A DNA stretch of 64,000 nucleotides from Bifidobacterium scaligerum (GTDB lineage Bacteria > Actinomycetota > Actinomycetes > Actinomycetales > Bifidobacteriaceae): assembly GCF_002802865.1 (NCBI RefSeq), contig NZ_PGLQ01000002.1, positions 282,110 to 346,109 of the forward strand, read 5' to 3'. Below the pieces are notes generated by a model that saw only the letters and a list, made by a program, of their open reading frames with translations, made no database searches and was not told the origin of the DNA. Positions within the stretch are counted from its first letter, which is position 1; every line of letters starts with the position of its first letter. A program made the position numbers and the translations under genes. Shown piece after piece: positions 8,869 to 20,425 of this stretch.

Positions 8869-10083
8869 TCAGCGCAGGAAATCGGGAATGTCGAGATCGC
8901 CGGCGGGATCATTGACCGTAATGTTCGGCTGTGCGGAAGTCGGGTTGTCGAACGGCAGCGAAGTTGGAGAAACCGTAGGGGCCGCCGGCATAGCAGGAGC
9001 GGCTGCAGGCTGAGCCGGAGCGGATGCGGGCTGAGCCGGAGCGGATGTCGGAGTCTTAGGGCTAACCGCAGCGGGCTTCGCCACCGGCATCGGGATAGCC
9101 GGAGCAGCCGGTTCGTCCTGAGGAGACACCGGATCGAATCCAGCGGCGATGACGGTGACACGCACTTCGTCGCCGTAAGCGTCGTCCAAGGCGAGACCCC
9201 AAATGATCTGCGCCTCCGGATGAATGGCCTTACGCACCAGTTCAGTGGCGGCGGAAGCTTCCTGCAACTTCAGATCGGTCGGACCAGCGATGTTAATCAG
9301 GGCGCCATGCGCACCCTCGATGCTCTCTTCCAGCAACGGGGAGCTGATGGCGATCTCGGCCGCCTGAGTGGCGCGATCCTCGCCCCGCGCCGAACCGATG
9401 CCAAACAGCGCAGTACCGGCACCGCGCAGGATGGAGTTCACGTCGGAGAAATCGACGTGAATGTACGAATTCATGGAAATCAGATCGGTGATGCCCTGCA
9501 CGCCGGCCAGCAATGCCGTATCCGCGGTCTTGAACGCCTCGATGATGCCGATGGAACGATCGGAAAGCTCCAACAGACGGTCGTTGGGAATCACAATCAG
9601 TGCATCGACTTCCTTGCGCAGGTTATCGATGCCGTAATCTGCGGAAGCGGCACGCTGTGGGCCTTCGAAGCTGAACGGGCGAGTGACAACCGCGATGGTA
9701 AGAGCGCCCTGCTGGTGCGCGGCACGCGCAACAATGGGGCTTGCACCGGTACCGGTACCACCACCCTCGCCACAGGTGACGAACACCATGTCCGCACCCT
9801 TAAGGGACTCTTCGATATCCGACTGATGATCCTGGGCCGCCTTCGCACCCTTCTCCGGATCGGCACCGGCGCCCAGACCTCGACTGGTCTTGTCAGACAG
9901 GGAGATTTTCACGTCGGCATCGGAGCGCAGAAGATCCTTCGCATCGGTATTCACCGCCACAAATTCAACGTTCTGCAAGCCTTCGGCAATCATGCGGTTA
10001 ACGGCGTTTCCACCGGCTCCGCCGACGCCGACGACCTTGATATTGGTCTTGTCGTTGAACTCTGTCTGCGCGATCTCGCTCAC
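8869..10083 (-). CDS. ftsZ: Cell division protein FtsZ
   Basis: Tubulin-like GTPase forming the Z ring. The GTP-binding T1 loop ([14 protein letters not shown]), the tubulin signature [10 protein letters not shown] and the T7 synergy region (NFSDV-type, here [14 protein letters not shown]) are intact. After the core (to about residue 318) there is a Pro/Ala-rich linker containing three similar PAQPASA-type units, ending in the conserved C-terminal tail DLDIPDFLR that binds SepF and other partners. 404 residues; the start codon is GTG with AGGAGC upstream. The 150-bp upstream region carries a 15-bp direct repeat, noted separately. Confidence 0.97.
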   Translation of the reverse strand: MSEIAQTEFNDKTNIKVVGVGGAGGNAVNRMIAEGLQNVEFVAVNTDAKDLLRSDADVKISLSDKTSRGLGAGADPEKGAKAAQDHQSDIEESLKGADMVFVTCGEGGGTGTGASPIVARAAHQQGALTIAVVTRPFSFEGPQRAASADYGIDNLRKEVDALIVIPNDRLLELSDRSIGIIEAFKTADTALLAGVQGITDLISMNSYIHVDFSDVNSILRGAGTALFGIGSARGEDRATQAAEIAISSPLLEESIEGAHGALINIAGPTDLKLQEASAATELVRKAIHPEAQIIWGLALDDAYGDEVRVTVIAAGFDPVSPQDEPAAPAIPMPVAKPAAVSPKTPTSAPAQPASAPAQPAAAPAMPAAPTVSPTSLPFDNPTSAQPNITVNDPAGDLDIPDFLR

Positions 10084-10153
10084 GTTTGGCTCCTGTCACT
10101 TCACGGTTACACCCAAGAGTAGCGCAAACAGGCTACTGCCGGGGGAAATTTCA

Positions 10154-10211
10154 CACGCCCAAAAGCGCGTGTTGTGTGTATTTTTTTCGTGGTTTGCACG
10201 CCCAAAAGCGC
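10154..10211. repeat. 15-bp direct repeat upstream of ftsZ
   Basis: CACGCCCAAAAGCGC occurs twice, at 10154-10168 and 10197-10211, 43 bp apart start to start, with an A/T-rich stretch between. The pair lies 71-128 bp before the ftsZ start, between ftsZ and the upstream dusB gene. The position suggests paired binding sites for a regulator of ftsZ transcription; that function is inferred. Confidence 0.6.
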
Positions 10212-10236
10212 CTTATGCATGTCTTGCTGCATCTGG

Positions 10237-11478
10237 TCAGTAGCTGGCATCCATCGGATCATCACCGAACAAGGTCTCCCGCTCCTCATGTGTGGTAGTT
10301 CGGGAATCCAGCCATCCGTAGGGCAGATGCACCTTCTTGGCGAACCTCACTCGGCCTCGCGGCTTGTCGATGACACGGGGAGGGTATTCGATCGTCGGGT
10401 CGAGACGATCGATCTGACGGTTCACGTCATCCAACGTCTCGCATTCCATGAACGCCTTGCGCGTGGAGCCTCCGACTGGGAAGCCCTTCAAATACCAAGC
10501 GATATGCTTGCGCAGATCATGCACAGCCATCGTCTCATCACCGTCATAGAACTCGGTGAGCAATTCGGCATGGCGTCGGATGATCCGCCCGACCTCGCCA
10601 AGGTTCGGATTGATGCGCTCGTCGCTGCCCTCGAAGGCATTCTTGATATTGGCGAACAGCCACGGCCGGCCTTGACAGCCGCGGCCGATAGCTACGCCGT
10701 CGCATCCGGTCTCGCGCACCATTTCCAATGCGTCTTCGGCACCCCAGATGTCTCCGTTACCGAAGACCGGAACATCAAGATGCGCTTTAAGCTCGCCGAT
10801 ACGCGACCAATCGGAATGGCCGCCATAGTATTCCGCAGTAGTTCGGGCATGCAAGGTCACGGCCTTGGCGCCCTCTTCTTGCGCAATGTGGCCGGCTTGA
10901 AGGAAGGTCTCATGATCATGATCGATGCCGACGCGAATCTTCGCGGTTACAGGGATGCCCGCCGGTTCGCATACGGCGACCACACGATGAATGAGTTCGG
11001 TGAAGATGTCGGTTTTCCAAGGCAACGCTGAGCCGCCTCCACGGCGGGTGACCTTGGGCACCGGACAACCGAAATTCAGATCCACGTGATCAGCCATGCC
11101 TTCATCAACCACGATGCGCGCAGCCTGCTCGGTGATGGACGGATTCACGCCATACAGCTGCAACGAACGGATTTTCTCGCTGGGTGCAAACCGGCACAGG
11201 CGCAACGCTTTGGGATTGCGCGCCACCAATGCACGGGCGGTGATCATCTCAGCCACGTACAGGCCGTCTGGACCATATTCTTCGCACAGGACGCGAAACG
11301 GCCAGTTGGTCACGCCTGCCATGGGCGAGAGCACCACCGGGGTCGGCACGGTGATGCCGCCGAGCTGTACGGGTGCCATATGCACCGGCTCTGCCGGTCG
11401 GACCGGCGCATCCGTGCGCGGATCAAGGTTATCGGTCTCGCGAGGCGCGGTGATTACGGTTTCGGGGGTATCTGTCAC
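10237..11478 (-). CDS. dusB: tRNA-dihydrouridine synthase (DusB-like)
   Basis: FMN-dependent enzyme that reduces uridines in the tRNA D-loop. The TIM-barrel family signatures are all visible: VVLSPMAGVTNWPFR at the first strand, VAEMITARAL, the catalytic Cys in DHVDLNFGCPVPKV, then TAKIRVG and GVAIGRGCQGRPWLF. 413 residues, about 35 longer than typical DusB because of an N-terminal Pro/Thr extension and a C-terminal tail. The start is GTG at 11478 with AAGGAG rather far upstream; the next in-frame ATG is at residue 32, so the start is uncertain. It follows glyS on the same strand after 245 bp containing hairpins. Confidence 0.9.
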   Translation of the reverse strand: MTDTPETVITAPRETDNLDPRTDAPVRPAEPVHMAPVQLGGITVPTPVVLSPMAGVTNWPFRVLCEEYGPDGLYVAEMITARALVARNPKALRLCRFAPSEKIRSLQLYGVNPSITEQAARIVVDEGMADHVDLNFGCPVPKVTRRGGGSALPWKTDIFTELIHRVVAVCEPAGIPVTAKIRVGIDHDHETFLQAGHIAQEEGAKAVTLHARTTAEYYGGHSDWSRIGELKAHLDVPVFGNGDIWGAEDALEMVRETGCDGVAIGRGCQGRPWLFANIKNAFEGSDERINPNLGEVGRIIRRHAELLTEFYDGDETMAVHDLRKHIAWYLKGFPVGGSTRKAFMECETLDDVNRQIDRLDPTIEYPPRVIDKPRGRVRFAKKVHLPYGWLDSRTTTHEERETLFGDDPMDASY

Positions 11479-11612
11479 GTTGCTTTCTGTCTCCTTGGCT
11501 CGCCTTTGCCATATCGAGCCGTGAACACACAGGAATCCCAGTGGGTCTTTCTATACACGAAATGAAGGTCGACTTGCAGAATATTCCACAACGCACGCCG
11601 CAGCGTGAGCCG

Positions 11613-11669
11613 ACTGAGGGGTAGCCCGGCCTCCACCGCTCTGGCGATGGCCTTCGACTACCCCTCAGT
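11613..11669. terminator. Hairpin between glyS and dusB
   Basis: A perfect 12-bp inverted repeat (ACTGAGGGGTAG at 11613-11624 against CTACCCCTCAGT at 11658-11669) encloses a GC-rich loop that can itself pair. A second, smaller stem (CATTTCCG with CGGAAATG, near 11680-11715) lies closer to the glyS stop. No T-run follows either stem, so this may be a factor-dependent terminator or a structured leader of dusB. Confidence 0.5.
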
Positions 11670-11723
11670 TTCGCGTTACATTTCCGCTTCCGACGCTCAA
11701 GAAGAACGGAAATGGCAGGTGGA

Positions 11724-13199
11724 TCAGTACAGGCCGCCGGCCTCGTTGATCTTCACCGAATCCGGCCAGGGCTCGCCGCCCAGAGCAACCGGCTTCATCG
11801 GCACGCGGGTGCGCTTTTCACCGATACGGGCTGCCACATAGTCAGCCACCTTGTCCAGTGCGACGCGCTCCTGATTCATCGTGTCACGATCGCGAATGGT
11901 AACCGCCTGATCCTCAAGCGTATCGAAATCGACAGTGATGCACAGCGGAGTGCCGATCTCATCCTCACGACGGTAACGACGGCCGATGGCACCGGCCTCG
12001 TCGTAGTCGATCATCCACTCGTTGAAGCGCAGATCAGCCGCCAGGTTCTGCGCCACGCTCTGCAATTCCGGCTTCTTGGAGAGCGGCAGCACAGCGGCCT
12101 TGACCGGGGCGAGCCTCGGGTCGAGACGCAGCACGGTACGCTTGTCCACGCCGCCCTTGGTGTTCGGGGCCTCATCGACGTCGTAGGCGTCCACGAGGAA
12201 GCACATCAGCGAACGGGTCAGACCTGCGGCCGGCTCGATCACGTACGGTACGTACTTTTCGCCGGTGGCCTGGTTGAAGTAGCTCAGATCCTCGCCGGAG
12301 TGCTTGGCATGAGCGGACAGATCGAAGTCGGTGCGGTTGGCCACACCTTCGAGCTCGCCCCAATCGGAGCCCTGGAAACCGAACTTGTATTCGATATCCA
12401 CCGTACGCTTCGAGTAGTGGGCCAGCTTCTCCTTCGGATGCTCATAGTGACGCAGGTTCTCCGGCTTGACGCCAAGGTCCAGATACCACTGGGTACGGGC
12501 ATCGATCCAGTACTGATGCCATTCCTCATCGGTACCGGGCTTGACGAAGAACTCCATCTCCATCTGCTCGAACTCACGGGTACGGAAGATGAAATTGCCG
12601 GGCGTGATCTCGTTACGGAAGGACTTGCCCATGTTCGCGATGCCGAACGGCGGCTTGGAACGGGACGAGGTCATCACGTTCTTGAAGTCCACGAAAATGC
12701 CCTGAGCGGTTTCGGGACGCAGATAGTGCAGGCTGTTCTCATCCTCGACTGGGCCGAGGTGCGTGCGCAGCATCATGTTGAAATCACGCGGTTCGGTCCA
12801 CTTGCCACGGGTACCGCAGTCGGGGCACACAATATCGGCCATACCGTTCTCAGGCAGCTTGTCGCCATGCTTCTCGGCATAGGACTCCTGCAGCTTGTCG
12901 GCGCGATTGCGCTTGTGGCAGTTCAGGCACTCCACCAGCGGATCGTTGAATACGGCGACGTGGCCGGAAGCGACCCACACCGGGGTCGGCAGGATGATGG
13001 AGGTATCGACACCGACCACATCGGGGCGGGTGACGACCATCGAACGCCACCATTCGCGCTTGATATTGTCCTTCAGCGCGACGCCGAGCGGGCCGTAATC
13101 CCAAGCGGAACGGGTGCCGCCGTAGATCTCGCCGGCGGGGAACACGAAGCCGCGACGCTTCGCAAGGGATACGACTTCATCAAGTTTGGATTGAGCCAC
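11724..13199 (-). CDS. glyS: Glycyl-tRNA synthetase (alpha2 type)
   Basis: Class II aminoacyl-tRNA synthetase charging tRNA-Gly. It is the single-chain dimeric form (491 residues), not the alpha/beta tetramer. The N-terminus ([23 protein letters not shown]) and the motif 2 segment ([26 protein letters not shown]) are characteristic. An inserted zinc-binding module with CLNC and CPDC pairs lies at about residues 95-145. The C-terminal anticodon-binding domain is present. The start is GTG with AGAAGG upstream. No T-box leader is visible in the 116 bp between it and pepC. Confidence 0.96.
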   Translation of the reverse strand: MAQSKLDEVVSLAKRRGFVFPAGEIYGGTRSAWDYGPLGVALKDNIKREWWRSMVVTRPDVVGVDTSIILPTPVWVASGHVAVFNDPLVECLNCHKRNRADKLQESYAEKHGDKLPENGMADIVCPDCGTRGKWTEPRDFNMMLRTHLGPVEDENSLHYLRPETAQGIFVDFKNVMTSSRSKPPFGIANMGKSFRNEITPGNFIFRTREFEQMEMEFFVKPGTDEEWHQYWIDARTQWYLDLGVKPENLRHYEHPKEKLAHYSKRTVDIEYKFGFQGSDWGELEGVANRTDFDLSAHAKHSGEDLSYFNQATGEKYVPYVIEPAAGLTRSLMCFLVDAYDVDEAPNTKGGVDKRTVLRLDPRLAPVKAAVLPLSKKPELQSVAQNLAADLRFNEWMIDYDEAGAIGRRYRREDEIGTPLCITVDFDTLEDQAVTIRDRDTMNQERVALDKVADYVAARIGEKRTRVPMKPVALGGEPWPDSVKINEAGGLY

Positions 13200-13315
13200 A
13201 ATGCACCTTCTGGTTTGAACGGTTTGGGGACTTGGTTACAACCGCTTCAGAATAGCGGCACTCCCCTACATCCCCGGCGATAACTAAAAATGGTGATGAC
13301 TAAGAAACCTGATCA

Positions 13316-14761
13316 TCAGCGGCAGGGTCGGGTCAACGGCTCCCACGGTTCGATCTCGACCGGTTCGGACTGGGCGACGGCCAGCGTGGCATCATCGAGC
13401 ATGTCCTTGCGGATGATGAGCTCGGTGACGAACTGGTCGAACCAGGCGTCGGAGGCCACATAGTAACCGTCCTTGCCGTTATCCTTGCCCCAGCTGTTTT
13501 CGATCTTCCAACGGTTCGGCTTGCCGTTTTCGTCCAGATTCACGCCGGTAAGCGTCATGGCATGATTGCTCGGACGGTCGCCGTACTCAAGGCCGTCCGC
13601 CTTGTCGAACGTGAACTCGGTACCGAACAGCTGGTCCACACGCACGGTGTCACGGTCGAAAACGCCTTCGCCACGCAACGCGAACTGCATGCAGTCACAG
13701 GCAAACCAGATCGGGTGTCCGGCGGCGATCTGATCGACCGCGGCCTTCTTGAACACCTCCAACGGCACGTTGACGAATTCCATGTCTCCGGCTTCGATCA
13801 CGTTTGCCGAATAACGGATGCGGTAACGCCTGCCGAACGGGGTACGGCTCATCGGCGCATTGGATATGGTCACGAAATCGTTGACGTCCACCGGCACGTA
13901 CTTCTTGTAGAACTCCATCGGCGTAATGCCGATTTCGCGAATCTGCTTGCGCTCGTCCTTGCCGGATTCGCCGGATTCTGACTTGGCCTGTCCGGCTTCG
14001 CTCGTTGTGCTGGCCTTGTCATCGGCCTTACCGGCACCATCCGTATCGTCATCATCCTTGACGCGAGCCAGAAAATCAAATGTCGCAGGCGGCTCGCCGA
14101 GCGCAATCGCACAGATGCGATAGACGGTGGCCATATCATCACGCTTGGTTGCACACAAAGCATCCATCGGCTCTCCGGCAGCGTGACGGCGACGCAGATC
14201 AGCGGCGAATTCACGCAACTTGGTGTTGAGATACTGCTTGAACGCGTCCGAATCGCGTGAGTTCGCCGATTCGGGATAAGCGGACTTAGGCACCAGAGCA
14301 TACTTGTTCACCAATGCGGCGAACATCTGCCACCAGCCGCCATCATCCGAAGGACCGGCATTGATGCTTTCGAACACACGGGAATCGGTGGGCTCATCCA
14401 GCGTCTGCAGCACATATTCCAGATACGTGTTGGATTTCTCGATGGCGTCCCAGAAGAAGAGATACGTTTCAGAGAATTCAAAATCCTCAAGATTCCAGTG
14501 ATGCATCAGCTCATAGCGCAGCGTGTTCAGCGATGCGAACATCCAGCATCGGCCGGAACGTTCCTGATTGGTGATCGAGCCCTGCTTGAGCTCAACAGAG
14601 AAGTCGCGCGGCAGGGACCGCATCCCCTGGTAGTCGGTGGCGGCGGCGAGCACGCCGGTGGACACGGCGGCGTTGGCGGCCACGAGATTGGCCCGGTCGG
14701 CGTTGAACGCGCGCGAATAGTCCTTGAGCTGCTCGATATTGACGGCGGATTGATCGGTCAT
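13316..14761 (-). CDS. pepC: Aminopeptidase C (bleomycin hydrolase family)
   Basis: Papain-like cysteine aminopeptidase of family C1B, acting in the cytoplasm on peptides. The catalytic triad is readable: Cys in NQERSGRCWMF, His in NHAMTLTGV and Asn in IENSWG. 481 residues from the ATG at 14761, which has GGGAGAG upstream; a start at 14794 has no such site. The protein is longer than usual because of an inserted low-complexity stretch at about residues 235-274, rich in Asp, Lys, Ser and Glu. The last residues are modified relative to the canonical C-terminal gate of the hexamer (it ends ...TRPCR). Confidence 0.92.
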   Translation of the reverse strand: MTDQSAVNIEQLKDYSRAFNADRANLVAANAAVSTGVLAAATDYQGMRSLPRDFSVELKQGSITNQERSGRCWMFASLNTLRYELMHHWNLEDFEFSETYLFFWDAIEKSNTYLEYVLQTLDEPTDSRVFESINAGPSDDGGWWQMFAALVNKYALVPKSAYPESANSRDSDAFKQYLNTKLREFAADLRRRHAAGEPMDALCATKRDDMATVYRICAIALGEPPATFDFLARVKDDDDTDGAGKADDKASTTSEAGQAKSESGESGKDERKQIREIGITPMEFYKKYVPVDVNDFVTISNAPMSRTPFGRRYRIRYSANVIEAGDMEFVNVPLEVFKKAAVDQIAAGHPIWFACDCMQFALRGEGVFDRDTVRVDQLFGTEFTFDKADGLEYGDRPSNHAMTLTGVNLDENGKPNRWKIENSWGKDNGKDGYYVASDAWFDQFVTELIIRKDMLDDATLAVAQSEPVEIEPWEPLTRPCR

Positions 14762-14942
14762 GGTTCTCTCCCAATACATGTAAGGCTCACGCAAACGGTT
14801 TCATCCTACACGCGTCGAAAGCCGGTTCGGCCTATTACCACGGCGGCGAGCGACGCGCCAGAGCCAACGGCCGCAAATCAACGGTTCTGCGCAATTTTGT
14901 GACGAAATTGTCGGTGTTCAGGCATACGTTGAGCCTTGTAAT

Positions 14943-15029
14943 GCAGGGGGACCCGCGTCAACGGCGGGTTGAGAATGGCTTTGCGCCTGACCCTTTGAAC
15001 CTGTTGGTTAAGACCATCGTAGGGAGCAG
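14943..15029 (+). promoter_or_regulatory. TPP riboswitch (thi box)
   Basis: The conserved THI-element blocks occur in order: GCAGGGGGACCCG, the GGGTTGAGA core (variant of CTGAGA), ACCCTTTGAACCTG at 14990-15003, then GGTTAAGACC and GTAGGGA. It sits directly before thiM, and the 3' strand GTAGGGAG also serves as the Shine-Dalgarno site of thiM, only 6-10 bases before the ATG. Binding of thiamine pyrophosphate would therefore hide the ribosome site, which indicates translational repression of the operon. No separate terminator stem is seen. Confidence 0.93.
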
Positions 15030-15033
15030 TGAT

Positions 15034-15966
15034 ATGAGCAATGATTCGCACGTACATTGTGGTACATCCATCCATCATCCGACCGAATGCGCTGATGAGC
15101 AACACGAAGGCGGCTCACTCGATCTGGCCCCATTGAGGGAATGCATTGCGCAGGCGGTACGCGACGTGAAGTCCAAGACGCCGCTGGCGCAGTCGTTCAC
15201 CAACTTCGTGACCATCAATCTGGTAGCCAACGCTCAACTCGCCGCCGGAGGCACGGCGGCCATGAGCTTCCTGCCGGACGACGTCATCGACACCGCCGCG
15301 ATTTCCGGCGCTGACTACATCAATGTAGGCACGCTGCTGCCGTTCTATAAGGATGCGCTGCCACAGATCGCCCGCGCATTCCACAAAAACGGACATCGGT
15401 GGGTGCTTGACCCTGTGGCGGCCGGTATCGGCAAGACACGCACCGAGATTCTGCGCGCGTTCCGTGCCGCTCCCCCGACGATCGTACGCGGCAACGCCTC
15501 GGAAATCATTGCATTGGCGACCATGTGGGGTCTGATCTCACCGGATGAGGCAAGCCGCCCCGCAGGAGTGGAATCGGTAGACGACGTGGATGCCGCGGTC
15601 GGACCGGCCAAAAAACTGGCACAGTTCCTCGCCGACGCCGCACCTGACCATCAGGCTGCCGTAGCGGTTTCCGGCGCGGTCGACCTCGTTACCGACGGCG
15701 CACAGGTATACCGGTTGCCCGGAGGCAGTGCGTTAATGGCCAAAATCACCGGCGCCGGATGCTCGCTGGGCGGTGTGACCGCCACGTATCTCGCTGTTGC
15801 CGAACCACTGACGGCGGCTTTGGCGGCCTCACTGTTGTACAACCGCGCAGGTGAGATCGCCGAAGCCAAGGCCGAAGGCCCGGGATCGTTCCAAGTGCAT
15901 CTGCTGGATGCGCTGTGGAACCTGACGCCCGAGCAGGTGTCCAGCTCCCCGATCACCGTCGGGTAA
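15034..15966 (+). CDS. thiM: Hydroxyethylthiazole kinase
   Basis: Phosphorylates 5-(2-hydroxyethyl)-4-methylthiazole in the thiazole salvage branch of thiamine synthesis. The fold signatures are present: SFTNFVTINLVANAQLAAGG, the GTLLPF segment, VLDPVAAGIGKTRTE, VRGNASEI and the phosphate/anion-hole region KITGAGCSLGGVTATYLA with the catalytic Cys. 310 residues including about 30 unconserved N-terminal residues rich in His. The ATG at 15034 is fixed by the riboswitch-embedded ribosome site. First gene of the thiamine operon. Confidence 0.94.
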   Translation: MSNDSHVHCGTSIHHPTECADEQHEGGSLDLAPLRECIAQAVRDVKSKTPLAQSFTNFVTINLVANAQLAAGGTAAMSFLPDDVIDTAAISGADYINVGTLLPFYKDALPQIARAFHKNGHRWVLDPVAAGIGKTRTEILRAFRAAPPTIVRGNASEIIALATMWGLISPDEASRPAGVESVDDVDAAVGPAKKLAQFLADAAPDHQAAVAVSGAVDLVTDGAQVYRLPGGSALMAKITGAGCSLGGVTATYLAVAEPLTAALAASLLYNRAGEIAEAKAEGPGSFQVHLLDALWNLTPEQVSSSPITVG

Positions 15967-16022
15967 ACGGCAGCATTCCAACGGTATTGCAGATTCCCGC
16001 ACGTTTTCTGCATGTATTCCAC

Positions 16023-18854
<2,832 letters not shown>

Positions 18855-18888
18855 CATAAAGCCGACCTCATATCAGAAAGGAATCATC

Positions 18889-19683
18889 ATGTCTACGTTG
18901 CCGCCTGTACTCGCCATCTCCGGATCGGACTCCTCCGGCGGCGCCGGCATGCAGGCAGATCTGAAGACGATGATCGCCTGCGGCGTGTTCGGCATGAGCG
19001 CCATCACTGCACTCACCGCGCAGAACACCACCGGCGTGCGTTCCATTCAGGACACCAAGCCGGAGATTCTTGCCGATCAGATCGACATGGTTTTCGAGGA
19101 TATTCCCCCGCTGGCGGTGAAAATCGGCATGGTCTCGGCGACGGACATCATCGACACCATCGCCGACCGTCTGACAGCCCACCACGCCACGAACATCGTA
19201 CTCGACCCGGTGATGGTGGCCACTTCAGGTGCCAAGCTCATCAGCGACGACGCCATCGCCGCGCTCACCGGCCGTCTGTTCCCGATGGCCACGGTGGTTA
19301 CGCCGAACATTCCCGAGGCCGAGGTGCTCACGGATGCGCTGATTCACGATCAGGAAGACATGGAGGCCGCGGCGCGCCGCATCGTTGACAAGTTCGGCTG
19401 TGCGGCGCTGGTCAAGGGCGGCCATGGCACCGAAGACGCCAACGACGTGCTGGCGGAAACGGACGGCACTGTGACTTGGTTCGAGGAGACACGTGTCGAC
19501 AATCCGAACACGCACGGCACCGGTTGCACGCTGAGCTCCGCCATCGCCTCGTATCTGGCACAGGGCGACTCGCTGCCGAAGGCCATCAAGCATGCCAAGA
19601 AGTATTTGACCGGCGCGCTGAAAGCTCAGCTTGATCTGGGGCACGGGTCCGGCCCGATGGATCACCTGTGGAAGTACCGCTGA
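18889..19683 (+). CDS. thiD: Hydroxymethylpyrimidine/phosphomethylpyrimidine kinase
   Basis: Phosphorylates HMP and then HMP-P to the pyrophosphate used by the ThiE half of the preceding gene. Ribokinase-fold signatures: LAISGSDSSGGAGMQADLKTM at the N-terminus, VLDPVMVATSGAKLI, VTPNIPEAE and the catalytic NPNTHGTGCTLSSAIAS with its anion hole. 264 residues, the usual length of a single-domain ThiD. It follows thiEC by 34 bp with GAAAGGA before the ATG and precedes the thiamine-binding protein by 11 bp. Confidence 0.95.
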   Translation: MSTLPPVLAISGSDSSGGAGMQADLKTMIACGVFGMSAITALTAQNTTGVRSIQDTKPEILADQIDMVFEDIPPLAVKIGMVSATDIIDTIADRLTAHHATNIVLDPVMVATSGAKLISDDAIAALTGRLFPMATVVTPNIPEAEVLTDALIHDQEDMEAAARRIVDKFGCAALVKGGHGTEDANDVLAETDGTVTWFEETRVDNPNTHGTGCTLSSAIASYLAQGDSLPKAIKHAKKYLTGALKAQLDLGHGSGPMDHLWKYR

Positions 19684-19694
19684 GAGGACGAATC

Positions 19695-20066
19695 ATGGTT
19701 CTTGACCGCAATGCCGTGAAGCAGGAAGTGCCGATCGACCCCGAAACCGGCAAACCGTATCTCAACACGGTGGCTGCCATTCAGGTATCCGCCGCAGGTG
19801 TGGGTTCGGAGGTATCTCCATATGTGTCTCAGGCCATCGAAGTGATTCGAGAATCAGGCCTGCCGCAGGAGACCAACGCTCTGTTTACCAACGTGGAAGG
19901 CGATCTGGACGAGGTGCTCAAGGTGGCCGGCGAAGCCGCCAAGAAGCTCGCCGAACAGGGATACCGCACCTCACTGGTGCTGCATATGGATATCCGTCCG
20001 GGATTCACCGGCCAGCTGACCGAGAAACCGAAGCTGGTAGACGAAATACTAGCCTCAAAGCAGTAA
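19695..20066 (+). CDS. Thiamine-binding protein (MTH1187/YkoF-like, DUF77)
   Basis: A 123-residue protein of the MTH1187/YkoF fold, which binds thiamine or its HMP part. Recognisable features are AAIQVSAAGVGSEVSPYVSQAIEVIRESG, TNALFTNVEGDLDEVLKVAGEA and the final LHMDIRPGFTGQLTEK segment. Small and cytosolic with no signal peptide. It begins 11 bp after thiD with GAGGACG upstream, so it is part of the riboswitch-controlled operon and probably buffers or presents thiamine intermediates; that role is inferred. Confidence 0.8.
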   Translation: MVLDRNAVKQEVPIDPETGKPYLNTVAAIQVSAAGVGSEVSPYVSQAIEVIRESGLPQETNALFTNVEGDLDEVLKVAGEAAKKLAEQGYRTSLVLHMDIRPGFTGQLTEKPKLVDEILASKQ

Positions 20067-20425
20067 CTCGGCTCCTCTCTCGACGTCTATAGAAAGGGTT
20101 CTGGGCCTTTCTATGGTCGGAATAGGCCCAGAATAATTGGTACGCCCATACCCAGAATCGATCTATGGTGATGGTTGAACACCGTTCACAATGTGGCCGC
20201 AGCCGGGTAACCTGCGGAAGCGCACCTATAGTACTTCTCTGACGTACGTGGGCAATCTCACAACGATTGTCTATCGTGGGTGAATTCAAGATTTCGACCG
20301 CGTCCGACGCCCATCCCACACAATGGGAGGACGACCGGAGATGCAGGACGGGGTCAAGAGTTCGCCCGTCGGCAATATACCGTTGAGCGGTTGCCGTCGG
20401 GCAGGATGTAGAAGAGGCGCTCATT
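20067..20425 (+). promoter_or_regulatory. Structured 359-bp gap before the MFS gene
   Basis: No gene is seen. Near its start two hairpins share bases: ATAGAAAGG/CCTTTCTAT (20089-20097 with 20106-20114) and TTCTGGGCCT/AGGCCCAGAA (20099-20108 with 20124-20133), so only one can form at a time. Either may end the thiamine operon, although no T-run follows. Further right are CCCAT/ATGGG around 20310-20329 and CGGCAA/TTGCCG around 20371-20398. The last part carries GAAGAGG, the ribosome site of the MFS gene. Confidence 0.5.

Noticed and set aside
8632..10122. Plus-strand reading frame of 496 residues
   Set aside because: Antisense of ftsZ and sepF, both of which are unmistakable.
13200..13315. T-box leader before glyS
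   Set aside because: The gap is only 116 bp and no T-box core sequence could be found.
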